From NCBI RefSeq assembly GCF_947499945.1, contig NZ_CANMQD010000001.1:248001-312000 (forward strand): a stretch of 64,000 nt of DNA. The letters run 5' to 3'. The stretch is from an uncultured Sulfitobacter sp. (GTDB taxonomy: Bacteria; Pseudomonadota; Alphaproteobacteria; Rhodobacterales; Rhodobacteraceae). Shown here one piece after another: positions 18,753 to 28,083 of the stretch. The notes beneath the pieces are model-generated. The model was given only the letters and a program-made list of their open reading frames with translations, ran no database searches and had not been told where the DNA came from. Numbering within the stretch: position 1 is the stretch's first letter; every line of letters begins with the position of its first letter. Made by a program: the position numbers and the translations under genes.

Positions 18753-19746
18753 GCAAGCCATTCCCGCCAGCCCAATCGAAGCCGATCTGGAACTCTATGG
18801 CGCACTCAAAGACAAAGAACCATCAAAGCCCCCACGCAGCCAGTGGCGCGATGTTTGGGACCAGTTCCGCAAGCACCGCGGCGCAGTTTGGGGGGGCGGG
18901 TTTCTGCTCTTCATCACGCTCGGCGTGCTGCTCGGCCCCTACCTGTGGCAGCTTGAACCGACCAAACTCGACATCCGAAACAAGAACTGGCGCCCGATCT
19001 ATACCCTCCTTTGGGAGAGTGGCGCAAAAGCAGGCTGGGCACATCCCTTTGGCACCGATCAGCTTGGCCGCGATATCCTTGCCCAGATGATCTATGGCGG
19101 CCGCGTCTCCATGGCTGTGGGCTGGTCCGCGATGATCCTGTCGCTGGTGATTGGTACTGCTGTTGGCGTGGCCTCGGGCTATTTCAAACGTGCTGATTTC
19201 GTCCTGATGCGCCTCACTGATCTGTTCCTCAGCTTGCCGATCCTGCCGTTGGTATTGCTGGCTGTGACACTTTTCCGTCAGCCCCTCACGTCTGCCTTCG
19301 GCAGCCCCGAGTCTGGCATGTTTGTCCTCATCGTTTCGGTCATCGCGCTCACGTCGTGGATGCAAACCGCCCGTATCGTGCGCGGCGATATTTTGGCACT
19401 CAAAGAGCGCGAGTTTATCCTCGCCGCCCGCTCCATCGGATCAACGCCGCGTCATATCATTTTCCGCCATTTGCTGCCCAACGTAATCTCGCCGATCATG
19501 GTGTCGGCCACCCTTGGCCTCGCCACGGCGATCATCACCGAGAGTGCACTTTCCTTCCTCGGCGTAGGCTTCCCCTCCGACTTCCCCACATGGGGCAAGC
19601 TACTTGCCGATGCTGTACAGCGGATGCAGGAATACCCCGAGCGTGTGATCCTGCCAGGTATCCTCATTTCGATCACCGTGCTCAGCGTGAACTACCTCGG
19701 TGACGGCCTGCGCGACGCACTTGACCCGCGGATCCGCGGACGCTGA
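18745..19746 (+). CDS. Peptide ABC transporter permease, DppC type
   Basis: 333 residues from the ATG overlapping the dppB-like stop; a longer frame exists upstream but lies inside the previous gene. The N-terminal cytoplasmic tail (PPRSQWRDVWDQFRKHRGAV) and first helix are typical of DppC/OppC. HPFGTDQLGRDILAQMIYGG marks the conserved periplasmic-to-membrane boundary, and ILAARSIGSTPRHIIFRHLL is the EAA loop. The end YLGDGLRDALDPRIRGR is canonical. It completes the importer with the binding protein, DppB-like partner and the divergently encoded double ATPase. Confidence 0.95.
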   Translation: MTEQAIPASPIEADLELYGALKDKEPSKPPRSQWRDVWDQFRKHRGAVWGGGFLLFITLGVLLGPYLWQLEPTKLDIRNKNWRPIYTLLWESGAKAGWAHPFGTDQLGRDILAQMIYGGRVSMAVGWSAMILSLVIGTAVGVASGYFKRADFVLMRLTDLFLSLPILPLVLLAVTLFRQPLTSAFGSPESGMFVLIVSVIALTSWMQTARIVRGDILALKEREFILAARSIGSTPRHIIFRHLLPNVISPIMVSATLGLATAIITESALSFLGVGFPSDFPTWGKLLADAVQRMQEYPERVILPGILISITVLSVNYLGDGLRDALDPRIRGR

Positions 19747-19777
19747 GACAGCGGAATAAGACTGACCATACGGCTTT

Positions 19778-19817
19778 GCGGCGCGGCACAGAACAGATGT
19801 GCCGCGCCGCGTGTCTT
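19778..19817 (+). terminator. Terminator of the transporter operon
   Basis: A perfect 12-bp stem (GCGGCGCGGCAC pairing with GTGCCGCGCCGC, nine-base loop) is followed by GTGTCTTTT. It sits 31 bases after the last permease gene. Confidence 0.75.
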
Positions 19818-19844
19818 TTGAGGACCATGATCCCAAAATTGCGA

Positions 19845-19942
19845 CCAAACAGAACGCTGTTCTCATGTGTAGCGCCTAATGCGCGGATCACGCCCTTGAT
19901 CCCTCCCCATTCCTACTCCAAATGGAAATCTGTTCTGTTTGG
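19845..19942 (+). promoter_or_regulatory. Inverted repeat flanking the leader of the YeeE/YedE gene
   Basis: CCAAACAGAAC at the left end is the exact reverse complement of GTTCTGTTTGG at the right end, with 76 bases between. The left arm also contains the short palindrome AGAAC-GCT-GTTCT. The right arm ends on the first two bases of the GGAAAGG ribosome site. It could be a pair of repressor sites or an RNA stem that covers the ribosome site. Confidence 0.5.
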
Positions 19943-19956
19943 AAAGGTCTACCCCC

Positions 19957-21030
19957 ATGTTCGAAGAACTCGGTTTTGAAAACCTCACCGCCCCAGAGGC
20001 AGTCGTTTATTTCGCACTCGTCATTGGCGTGGCTTTCGGCGTCTTGGCCCAGATCACCAAATTCTGTTTCCGCCGCACGTTGGTAGGTGAGGACCGTCGC
20101 GCCGCTGCGGGTGTCTGGTTCACCGCCTTGGCAGTCGCCGTTGCCGGTACCCAAGCTGCCGTGAGTGCAGAACTGATCGAATTCTCCGATCACCGCCTGC
20201 TGGCAGGTGACCTCCCATGGCTCGCCATTGTTGTCGGCGGCCTCTTGTTCGGCGCTGGCATGGTCCTCACACGCGGCTGTGCGTCGCGCCTCACCGTGTT
20301 AGGCGGCAGCGGAAACTTACGCGCCCTCACGGTACTGGTTGTCTTTGCCATCACGGCCCACGCCACGATGAAAGGGTTGTTCGCACCCATCCGTGTGGCC
20401 CTCGGCAACGTTACTGTCCCGCTGGGCGACATGACGACCCTCGCTGCCCTCCCCGGTGGCGCGTGGCTCTTTACCGCCCTGATCATCGCAGCTGCCGTCT
20501 TCATTGCTGCCCGCTCTGGCGTCCACCCCACCATGCTCATCACAGCAGCCCTGCTTGGCGCGCTGGTGCCACTGGCATGGGTCGGCACAGGCTTCATCCT
20601 CTATGATGACTTTGACGTGATCCCGATGGAGAGCCTCTCATTCACCCGGCCCGCATCCGACACATTGTTCTGGACCATCGCAGGCACCTCCATCTCGCCC
20701 GGTTTTGGCACAGGCCTCATTGGCGGCGTGCTTTTGGGCGCATTCGCGGCCAGCGTGGCCACAGGCACCTTTGTCTGGCAGAGCTTCGAGAGCGCCGCGC
20801 AAACAGGCCGCTACATGGGCGGCGCTGTTCTCATGGGCATTGGTGGCGTGCTGGCCGGTGGTTGCACCGTAGGCGCAGGCCTGTCGGGCGTGCCGACGCT
20901 GTCAATAGCAGCGATCCTCGCCATCACGACAATGGCTGCAGGCGCATGGATAACTCATGCCCTGCTTACCCGATCCGCTTCCGCACGCGGCGCACGGCCC
21001 ACCACACGAGACCTACAACCGGCAGAGTAA
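19957..21030 (+). CDS. YeeE/YedE-family membrane protein (probable thiosulfate/sulfur-compound transporter)
   Basis: 357 residues; the ATG has GGAAAGG nine bases upstream, and an in-frame TTG six codons earlier is less likely. About nine to ten transmembrane helices form two homologous halves. Family cysteines are visible in each: KFCFRR and TRGCASRL in the first, and GGCTVGAGLSG in the second. In YeeE/TsuA-type transporters such Cys residues pass thiosulfate across the membrane. The gene stands alone downstream of a terminator, with an inverted repeat in its leader. Its 3' end overlaps the convergent DUF3422 gene by 65 bases. Confidence 0.88.
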   Translation: MFEELGFENLTAPEAVVYFALVIGVAFGVLAQITKFCFRRTLVGEDRRAAAGVWFTALAVAVAGTQAAVSAELIEFSDHRLLAGDLPWLAIVVGGLLFGAGMVLTRGCASRLTVLGGSGNLRALTVLVVFAITAHATMKGLFAPIRVALGNVTVPLGDMTTLAALPGGAWLFTALIIAAAVFIAARSGVHPTMLITAALLGALVPLAWVGTGFILYDDFDVIPMESLSFTRPASDTLFWTIAGTSISPGFGTGLIGGVLLGAFAASVATGTFVWQSFESAAQTGRYMGGAVLMGIGGVLAGGCTVGAGLSGVPTLSIAAILAITTMAAGAWITHALLTRSASARGARPTTRDLQPAE

Positions 21031-22255
21031 CTGCAGCTGTAAGAAGGCCTTTGGACAGGCCTGTGATTTCGGTCAATGGATAGAGCACATAACTCGCCAG
21101 CGAGACGGCATAATAGCTTATCGCCACTACAGACAAGCCTTCGACAGTATGTTGCAACCGCAGCTGTAAATCCGCCCGCTTGTCCATGCTTTCCAAGATC
21201 GACTGGTTCTGCGCCGAGCGCTCCACATCCACACGCGTCCTAAGCAAGTCGGAGGCACGCAATGCCCGCGCCGACATCCGCTCCAACCGCCGCTCCATTG
21301 AGATAACAGTGCGCATCGCAGGCTCATACCGCCGCGCCATAAACTCACCAAAGCCTTGACGCCCCTCGAACCGCTGCTCGCGCAGCGCCGATATCCGCTC
21401 GTCCACAATCGCCTTATAGGCGGCAGTCCCTGCAAAACGGAACGAAGTCTGGGCAACGACATTCTCCAGCTCAACCGACACATCCAAGAGCGCGTTCAAT
21501 GTCTCCTCGGGGCGCATCTCCTGTGCACTCATTTTCGCCATCAAATCACTAATGCGCCGGTCCATATCACCCACCCGTCCACCGATCTCACGCGTGAGGG
21601 CGAAACCAAGCATCGACATGGTCTTATACGTTTCGATCTCCAGCAGCCGCTGAATAATCCGCCCAATCCGCCGCGTGCCAGTCTGTATGGGGACAAAGGC
21701 CGCAAACCGCGTGTGGCCAGCAGGGTCAATTCGGAAGTCACTGGCAACCACGGCCGCGCCATCCAGAACCTGACCCACCGCAAGGCTCTCGGGTACAAAC
21801 CATTCGCGCAACTGCTCCAGCAAGGCGTCAGATTTTTTCGGCATCGGCATCAAACGCAGCAAGCTTGACGTCAGGCGCTGCCCCGGTGCCGCGTTGAGCC
21901 AATCTGCGGGAAACACGTCAAACTCCGCAGGATCAAAGGGGCGCTCGCTCAGGTCTTCGCCAAATGCGGTGTAGGTCACAAACTCGGTGTGTTGCTCCCA
22001 TTTCAGATGATACTTCCCCATCGGTCCATAATAATGCGTGGCATCCTTTTCGGGGAGAGGCGCACCATAGTGTTTCAGCAGCGCCACCAGATGCGCCATA
22101 TCCAAACCACGATCACGGTCCCGCGCGGCGGAATCGCCCGCTTGTTTAATCGCCAGAAACGCAACAGTTTGCGGTGCTTTTACATTCGGGAACGGCCTTG
22201 CGTGCAACTCCCCCGTGAGGGCATAGCGCAGCGGATGGTCAGTGATGGGGGCCAT
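20966..22255 (-). CDS. DUF3422 family protein
   Basis: 429 residues from the ATG preceded by AAGGAAG; a longer frame upstream starts without a ribosome site. The N-terminus (HPLRYALTGELHARPFPNVK) is diagnostic of DUF3422, a proteobacterial family of unknown function. The central part is helical with coiled-coil potential (RISALREQRF, SMERRLERMSARALRASDLL). Two C-terminal membrane helices (about 365-420) end in VRRVRKRIG, so it is likely an inner-membrane protein with a large cytoplasmic domain. The last 65 bases overlap the end of the yeeE-like gene on the other strand. Confidence 0.88.
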   Translation of the reverse strand: MAPITDHPLRYALTGELHARPFPNVKAPQTVAFLAIKQAGDSAARDRDRGLDMAHLVALLKHYGAPLPEKDATHYYGPMGKYHLKWEQHTEFVTYTAFGEDLSERPFDPAEFDVFPADWLNAAPGQRLTSSLLRLMPMPKKSDALLEQLREWFVPESLAVGQVLDGAAVVASDFRIDPAGHTRFAAFVPIQTGTRRIGRIIQRLLEIETYKTMSMLGFALTREIGGRVGDMDRRISDLMAKMSAQEMRPEETLNALLDVSVELENVVAQTSFRFAGTAAYKAIVDERISALREQRFEGRQGFGEFMARRYEPAMRTVISMERRLERMSARALRASDLLRTRVDVERSAQNQSILESMDKRADLQLRLQHTVEGLSVVAISYYAVSLASYVLYPLTEITGLSKGLLTAAVTLPVVGLVWWAVRRVRKRIG

Positions 22256-22380
22256 GGGGCACTTCCTTAGAATGACGATATCCCTGTTTGATCCTACACA
22301 GGTCTTATCCACAACTTAGAAGATGCCAGCTTAAAGGCAACTTACGCGTACCACTGCATACTTTTCCACCTATCGGAAAT

Positions 22381-22848
22381 TCAGGCCTCCTTCCACACAC
22401 GCAGCGCACGGCCTGCAAAACTGCCGCTGCTGAGGGCAACCACAGCGGCAAAAATGATCTGAAACCCATTACTGCCATAAACTTGCGGTGCAACAGCTTC
22501 CAGAAATCCACCGACGAAATTTGCACCAAAGACCAGCATCAACATAGTGAGCGTCAAGCTCTCACCCGCTAGCCGCACCCTGCGCCCTTCCCGTCCAAGC
22601 ACCCAACCACGCTGGATGAGGTACCCCCCGTATATCCCCGCACCATACGAAAGCGCAAAAACCACCCAGATCGGAGGGCCTGCTGACAGCCCTACAACCG
22701 CGTTCAGCGCCGACAGACCCAAAAGCGGTAAGGCATAAAACATTATAATCGGCACCAGCCGCTCATGCCGCGCACGCAGCCCCAGAATAACAAGCAGAAT
22801 AAAGAGCGGCCAAACCCAGATTGGTGTGCCTGTGAGAACTGCTGACAT
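22381..22848 (-). CDS. Small inner-membrane protein of unknown function (four to five helices)
   Basis: 155 residues from an ATG with AAGGAAA upstream. The start MSAVLTGTPIWVWPLFILLV runs into the first helix; further helices cover IIMFYALPLLGLSALNAVVG, IWVVFALSYGAGIYGGYLI, LTLTMLMLVFGANFVGGFL and IIFAAVVALSSGSFAGRAL. The RQ/RGWVLGREGRRVRLAGE stretch between helices three and four is a positively charged cytoplasmic loop. It resembles a group of proteobacterial six-helix-or-fewer DUF proteins (DUF6622-like by appearance) without known role. It is monocistronic by spacing. Confidence 0.75.
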   Translation of the reverse strand: MSAVLTGTPIWVWPLFILLVILGLRARHERLVPIIMFYALPLLGLSALNAVVGLSAGPPIWVVFALSYGAGIYGGYLIQRGWVLGREGRRVRLAGESLTLTMLMLVFGANFVGGFLEAVAPQVYGSNGFQIIFAAVVALSSGSFAGRALRVWKEA

Positions 22849-22984
22849 GGGGTATTTCCTTCGATTAATTTGAACTGCGCCCTCCAAACCATCACGTCAA
22901 AGACCCCACCACCGCCATTACGTGAAACGCCCCAAACCATGCGCCAAACCATTCACGCATCGCGAATGACGCCGCTTAGAACGC

Positions 22985-23015
22985 AAAACGCCCCACCGTT
23001 TCCAGTGGGGCGTTT
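22985..23015 (-). terminator. Terminator of pntAB
   Basis: Read on the minus strand, the stem AAACGCCCCAC / GTGGGGCGTTT (11 bp, eight-base loop) ends in a short T run. It lies 35 bases past the pntB stop. Confidence 0.85.
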
Positions 23016-23049
23016 CAAATTTTCAGTCATTTCCTTGAAAGGAAACTGA

Positions 23050-24489
23050 TCAGTCGATCATCGGAAGGAGTTTATCCAACGACGCCTTCGCATCGCCATA
23101 GAACATGCGCGTGTTTTCCTTAAAGAACAGCGGGTTTTCGATACCGGAATACCCTGTACCCTGACCGCGCTTGGAAACAAACACCTGCTTGGCCTTCCAG
23201 CATTCCAGAACCGGCATACCAGCGATTGGGCTGTTCGGGTCGTCCTGCGCGGCGGGGTTCACGATGTCGTTGGACCCGATAACAATCGCCACGTCGGTTG
23301 TGGGGAAATCATCGTTGATCTCGTCCATCTCCATCACGATGTCATAAGGCACCTTCGCTTCCGCGAGCAGAACGTTCATGTGACCGGGCAAACGTCCCGC
23401 GACAGGGTGAATGGCGAAACGCACATTCTTTCCCTTGGCGCGCAGCTTGCGGACCAGTTCGGCCACACCTGTTTGCGCCTGTGCCACAGCCATACCGTAG
23501 CCTGGGATGATGATAACGCTATCCGCTTCGTTGAGTGCTGCTGCAACTCCTTCCGCCTCAATCGCAATCTGTTCCCCTTCAACGGCCATTTGCTCACCTT
23601 GCGGTCCACCAAAGCCACCAAGGATCACGCTGACAAACGAACGGTTCATTGCCTTACACATGATGTAGGACAGGATCGCACCTGAAGAGCCAACCAGCGC
23701 ACCCACAACAATCAAAAGATCATTGCCCAGCGAGAAGCCGATCGCCGCCGCAGCCCAACCAGAGTACGAGTTGAGCATGGAAACAACCACTGGCATATCC
23801 GCGCCACCGATACCCATGATGAGGTGATAGCCGATAAACAGCGCCGCCAGCATCATCAGGAACAGCGGGAAGAATCCGCCCGTGTTGAAGTACCAAACCA
23901 GCGTGATGACCGAGACAGCCGCCGCGGCGATGTTGAGCATATGCCCACCGGGAAGCTTTTCAGCCGCCGATGATACTTTGCCCGCCAGCTTGCCATAAGC
24001 AATCACGGAGCCAGTGAACGTCACCGCACCAATGAATACGCCAAGGAACAGCTCAACGCGCAGGATGTTGATCTCGACTACCGACTTCTTGGCAATCAAC
24101 TGTGCAAACGTGCCCAGTGCTGAGGTATCCCCCCCACTGGCCAGAATGCCCGCGACGCGGCCAATTTCGAAATGCGCGATCAAACCGACGAAAACCGCCG
24201 CCAGTCCCACGAGGGAGTGCATTGCCGCCACCAGCTCTGGCATCTGCGTCATCTGCACTTTTGTCGCCAGCTGATACCCGATGGCACCGCCACCAGCGAT
24301 CAGGATCAGTGACAAAAGCCAGAAGCCCGAGCCGGGTCCGATCAGTGTCGCAGCCACAGCCAAAGCCATGCCAACAATACCATACCAGACGGCACGCTTG
24401 GCGCTCTCCTGTCCGGACAAACCGCCCAGCGAGAGGATGAAAAGAATAGCGGAAACGACGTAGGCCGCTGTTGTGAAACCAAAATCCAT
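23050..24489 (-). CDS. pntB: PntB, NAD(P) transhydrogenase subunit beta
   Basis: 479 residues, usual length. Eight to nine transmembrane helices fill the first 260 residues, starting [20 protein letters not shown]. The C-terminal NADP-binding domain III contains [53 protein letters not shown] and [16 protein letters not shown], all PntB hallmarks. With PntA it uses proton influx to make NADPH from NADH. Encoded 15 bases downstream of pntA in one operon closed by a strong terminator. Confidence 0.98.
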   Translation of the reverse strand: MDFGFTTAAYVVSAILFILSLGGLSGQESAKRAVWYGIVGMALAVAATLIGPGSGFWLLSLILIAGGGAIGYQLATKVQMTQMPELVAAMHSLVGLAAVFVGLIAHFEIGRVAGILASGGDTSALGTFAQLIAKKSVVEINILRVELFLGVFIGAVTFTGSVIAYGKLAGKVSSAAEKLPGGHMLNIAAAAVSVITLVWYFNTGGFFPLFLMMLAALFIGYHLIMGIGGADMPVVVSMLNSYSGWAAAAIGFSLGNDLLIVVGALVGSSGAILSYIMCKAMNRSFVSVILGGFGGPQGEQMAVEGEQIAIEAEGVAAALNEADSVIIIPGYGMAVAQAQTGVAELVRKLRAKGKNVRFAIHPVAGRLPGHMNVLLAEAKVPYDIVMEMDEINDDFPTTDVAIVIGSNDIVNPAAQDDPNSPIAGMPVLECWKAKQVFVSKRGQGTGYSGIENPLFFKENTRMFYGDAKASLDKLLPMID

Positions 24490-24504
24490 GTTCTGAAGCT
24501 CCCC

Positions 24505-26079
24505 TTAAGATTTCTGGAACATGGCGAGCATGCGCCGTGTCACGAGGAAGCCACCGAAAATGTTGATCCCACACATGAAGACCGACAAAGCAGCAAGAAC
24601 AACCACCAGTCCCGAGCCGGAGCCGATCTGCATCAGCGCTCCCAGAATGATGATCGAGGAAATCGCATTGGTAATCGCCATCAGCGGAGTGTGCAGGCTG
24701 TGCGCCACGCCCCAGATCACCTGAAAACCAATAAACACTGACAGAACAAACACGATGAAGTGCTGCATAAAGCTGGCAGGCGCCACAAGGCCCACGGCCA
24801 ACAACAACGCGCCACCAATCGCAAGCAAGGTCACTTGGTTCTTGGTCTGTGCCTTGAACGCGGCCAACTCGTTGGCACGCTTCTCTTCAGACGTCAGCTC
24901 TTTTGCCGCAGGCTTTTTGGGCGCTGCTGCAATCGCAGCCACTTTGGGTGGTGGCGGCGGGAAGGTCACTTCACTCGCATGGGCAATCGTCGCCCCGCGG
25001 ATCACGTCATCTTCCATGTTGTGATTGATCACACCGTCTTTTTCAGGCGTAAGATCCGTCAGCAAGTGTCGGATGTTTGTCGAATAAAGCGTCGAAGCCT
25101 GCGTGCCCATACGGCTCGGGAAGTCGGTATAGCCGATGATGGTCACGCCATTCTCGGTCACGATCTTCTCGTCCATAACGGTCTGCTTACAGTTGCCGCC
25201 CTTCTCTGCCGCAAGGTCCACAATCACCGAGCCGGGCTTCATCGCCGCGACCATATCGGCGGTCCAGATTTCCGGCGCTTCACGGTTGGGGATCAACGCC
25301 GTGGTGATCACGATGTCAACTTCGGGCGCCAACTCGCGGAACTTCGCCAACTGCGCCTCACGGAACTCGGGGGACGAGACAGAGGCATAGCCGCCCGTCG
25401 CCGCGCCGTCTTGCTGCTCCTCTTCAAAATCGAGGTACACGAACTCGGCGCCCATGCTCTCGACCTGCTCGGCCACTTCGGGCCGCACGTCAAAGGCCAG
25501 CGTAATCGCGCCCAAAGATGTCGACGTGCCAATCGCGGCCAGACCGGCAACACCCGCCCCCACAACCAGAACCTTCGCTGGCGGTACCTTACCCGCCGCC
25601 GTGATCTGACCCGTAAAGAAACGGCCAAAGTTGTTGCCCGCCTCAATCACCGCACGGTAGCCCGCGATATTGGCCATTGAGCTCAGCGCATCCATCTTCT
25701 GGGCGCGCGAAATACGAGGGATCATCTCCATCGCGACGACAGTAGCGCCCTTCTTGGCCGCCGCTTTCATCTTCGCTTCATCCCCTACAGGAGAGAAGAA
25801 GGAGATTAGCGTCTGCCCCTCGCGCAGCTTTTTCATCTCGGAGGCATCAGGCACGCGCACTTTGGCGACCACATCAGCGGCCTTCCACAAAGCAGCGGCA
25901 GTTTTCACAACCTCGACACCAGCCGCAGCATAGGCCGCATCATCAAACCCTGATGCCAATCCCGCGCCTGACTCAATCAGGCACTCATGCCCCAGTTTTT
26001 GTAATTGAAGCGCACTGTCGGGCGTCATTGCCACGCGGCGCTCGCCCTCGAATACCTCTTTAGGTGTACCGATCTTCAC
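24505..26079 (-). CDS. pntA: PntA, Re/Si-specific NAD(P)(+) transhydrogenase subunit alpha
   Basis: 524 residues, undivided as in enterobacteria. The NAD-binding domain I starts MKIGTPKEVFEGERRVAMTP and carries the nucleotide motif VVGAGVAGLAAIGT near residue 170 and the RQD-like loop region. An Ala/Pro/Lys-rich linker (around 375-400) leads to about four C-terminal membrane helices (from FIVFVLSVFIGFQVIWGVAH on). It forms the proton-translocating transhydrogenase with PntB, supplying NADPH. Many Rhodobacteraceae split this subunit in two; here it is one chain. Confidence 0.97.
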   Translation of the reverse strand: MKIGTPKEVFEGERRVAMTPDSALQLQKLGHECLIESGAGLASGFDDAAYAAAGVEVVKTAAALWKAADVVAKVRVPDASEMKKLREGQTLISFFSPVGDEAKMKAAAKKGATVVAMEMIPRISRAQKMDALSSMANIAGYRAVIEAGNNFGRFFTGQITAAGKVPPAKVLVVGAGVAGLAAIGTSTSLGAITLAFDVRPEVAEQVESMGAEFVYLDFEEEQQDGAATGGYASVSSPEFREAQLAKFRELAPEVDIVITTALIPNREAPEIWTADMVAAMKPGSVIVDLAAEKGGNCKQTVMDEKIVTENGVTIIGYTDFPSRMGTQASTLYSTNIRHLLTDLTPEKDGVINHNMEDDVIRGATIAHASEVTFPPPPPKVAAIAAAPKKPAAKELTSEEKRANELAAFKAQTKNQVTLLAIGGALLLAVGLVAPASFMQHFIVFVLSVFIGFQVIWGVAHSLHTPLMAITNAISSIIILGALMQIGSGSGLVVVLAALSVFMCGINIFGGFLVTRRMLAMFQKS

Positions 26080-26402
26080 TCAAAATCTCCCAAATTCTTG
26101 TTTGGTGCCGAAACTGGCGTGTCGTGCTTAGTCCTTGGACCTAGCGCGGAGGCTTCTGACAGACAAGCGCCGCACCCCCTGTTTGCGCACAATGGTGCAG
26201 CTTTTTTGGGCCATTGAAGCAATTTCATGCAAAATATCCGCAGTTTTAGCCATTGTAACATTATTTCGCGCTGCGCATCAGCCGCGCAACAATACATCGC
26301 AGCGTAAAAAGAGAATCACCACTCTGCCGTTACGTAAGATACAGCGCCCCTTTGCGCTTGCGCCTCACCACCCTAGGCTCTCCACAAAATAGGGAGAGAG
26401 TT
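26080..26402. other. Intergenic region between pntA and the divergent SDR gene
   Basis: About 320 bases with no convincing gene. It must hold the promoters of pntAB (leftward) and the SDR gene (rightward). The SDR ribosome site AGGGAGAG is at its right end. It is somewhat AT-richer around the middle, but no operator, riboswitch or repeat could be identified. Confidence 0.5.
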
Positions 26403-27155
26403 ATGTCATTGAACGGAAAACACGCACTCATCACAGGTGGCGGCACGGGCATCGGCCTTGCCATCGCGCACATGCTGGTGGAGCGCGGCGCACATGTCAC
26501 CATCACAGGCCGCCGTCAGGAAGTACTTGAGGAGGTCGCAGCTAAGGGCATGACCCCGATGGCAATGGATGTGCGCAACGAGGACGATGTAGTGGCCAAA
26601 ATCGCCAAAGCAGTGGCGGCCCACGGCCCCATCCAGATTTGTGTCCCAAACGCAGGCCTCGCCACAGGCAAAGCGGCCCATAAGACCGACATGGATTTCT
26701 GGCGCGAGATGATGTCGACCAACCTCGACGGCGCCTTCCTCACCATCCGCGAGAGCCTGAAGGGCATGCGCGAGACGGATTGGGGCCGCGTCATCGCAGT
26801 CTCCTCCATGGCGGGTCTAAAAGGGCTTCCCGGTGCGGCCTGCTACTCCGCGTCCAAACACGGCATGATCGGCCTGATCCGCTCGCTCTCCGAGGAATAT
26901 ATGGGCAAGCCCTATACCTTCAACTCGCTCTGCCCCGGATACGTGGACACGCCCATCGTAACCCGCAATACCCAGAGCATCTCGGAGCGCGCAGGCATCT
27001 CGACCGATGCAGCTCGTGATATGATGGTAAACGCAAACCGCCACAAACGCCTGATCACGGTAGAAGAAGTGGCCGCAGCCGCCGCATGGCTTGTCGGTCC
27101 CGACAGCGGCAGCATCAACGGCCAAAGCATCGAGATCGCTGGCGGCATGATGTAG
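26403..27155 (+). CDS. SDR-family oxidoreductase
   Basis: 250 residues from an ATG preceded by AGGGAGAG. TGGGTGIG is the cofactor glycine motif, followed by NAG (VPNAGLA) and the catalytic VSSMAG ... CYSASKHG set. The C-terminal NGQSIEIAGGMM is a normal SDR end. The fold and mechanism (NAD(P)-dependent dehydrogenase or reductase) are clear. The substrate is not: the nearest recognisable relatives include hydroxyacyl-CoA and hydroxybutyrate dehydrogenases. It is monocistronic and convergent with the following amidotransferase gene. Confidence 0.9.
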   Translation: MSLNGKHALITGGGTGIGLAIAHMLVERGAHVTITGRRQEVLEEVAAKGMTPMAMDVRNEDDVVAKIAKAVAAHGPIQICVPNAGLATGKAAHKTDMDFWREMMSTNLDGAFLTIRESLKGMRETDWGRVIAVSSMAGLKGLPGAACYSASKHGMIGLIRSLSEEYMGKPYTFNSLCPGYVDTPIVTRNTQSISERAGISTDAARDMMVNANRHKRLITVEEVAAAAAWLVGPDSGSINGQSIEIAGGMM

Positions 27156-27207
27156 TTTGGTCAATGAAAAAGCGGCGGGGTTGTCCCTCGCCGCCTATCT
27201 TATCGCC

Positions 27208-27993
27208 TCAAACCGCGCGTGCTATCGCCGCAGGGCGCTGGCCTGCCGACCATTCCCGCGCCGCCGCACCAAAGGCTTCGAACAATGGCCGCGAAACTGG
27301 ATCCTTCGCCGCCTCATATTCGGGATGCCATTGCACCGCCAAAGTAAAGCCGGGTGCGCCGTCTACATAGATCGCCTCGGGCGTGCCGTCCTCTGCATGA
27401 CCATCCACGACAATACGCGGTCCCGCCGTCTTGATCCCCTGCCCGTGCAGCGTGTTGGTGCGCACAACTTCCGCCCCCATTACACGGTGGAACACACCCC
27501 CAGTGGTAAAGCGCACGTCGTGGCGCAGCTCGAATTTCTCTTCCATCGTGCCTTCGGGTGGCATGCGGTGGTTCATACGACCCGGCAACTCGCGAATTTC
27601 TGGATAGAGCGTGCCACCCATGGCCACATTCACTTCCTGAAAGCCGCGACAAATCCCGAACACAGGCTGCCCCACGGCGACGCAAGCACGCGTCAATTCC
27701 AAGGCAACCGCATCGCGTGCGCGGTCAAATTCGCCGTGCGCTGGGGTTTCTTCTTCGCCGTATTCCTCAGGATGCACATTGGGCCGCCCACCAGTCAGCA
27801 GAAACCCGTCACAACAGGCCATCAGTTCTGGAACGGACACAAGGTTGGGGCACGAAGGCACAAGGATCGGCATACAACCCGCAACTTCCGCAATCGCCTG
27901 AGAGTTCATGATCCCGCCTGCGTGGACAGGATATTGATCATTCAAAAGATAACTATTTCCAATGATCCCGATGACCGGACGACCCATATCCAA
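27208..27993 (-). CDS. Peptidase C26 / gamma-glutamyl-gamma-aminobutyrate hydrolase family protein (PuuD-like)
   Basis: 261 residues, class-I glutamine amidotransferase fold. The nucleophile is in VFGICRGFQEVNVAMGG and the His-Glu pair in AVQWHPEYEA. PuuD hydrolyses gamma-glutamyl-GABA in the putrescine pathway; family members also act on other gamma-glutamyl amides. There are no puu neighbours here, so the substrate remains open. The gene is alone between a convergent SDR gene and an upstream GlcG-like gene of the same strand. Confidence 0.88.
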   Translation of the reverse strand: MDMGRPVIGIIGNSYLLNDQYPVHAGGIMNSQAIAEVAGCMPILVPSCPNLVSVPELMACCDGFLLTGGRPNVHPEEYGEEETPAHGEFDRARDAVALELTRACVAVGQPVFGICRGFQEVNVAMGGTLYPEIRELPGRMNHRMPPEGTMEEKFELRHDVRFTTGGVFHRVMGAEVVRTNTLHGQGIKTAGPRIVVDGHAEDGTPEAIYVDGAPGFTLAVQWHPEYEAAKDPVSRPLFEAFGAAAREWSAGQRPAAIARAV

Positions 27994-28083
27994 GAACTCC
28001 TTGCTGGATTAAATTTCACACAACCTAACGCGACAAGGTTAATCCCTCAACACTACATTCGCATCAGGCTGTGGAGACTGGAT

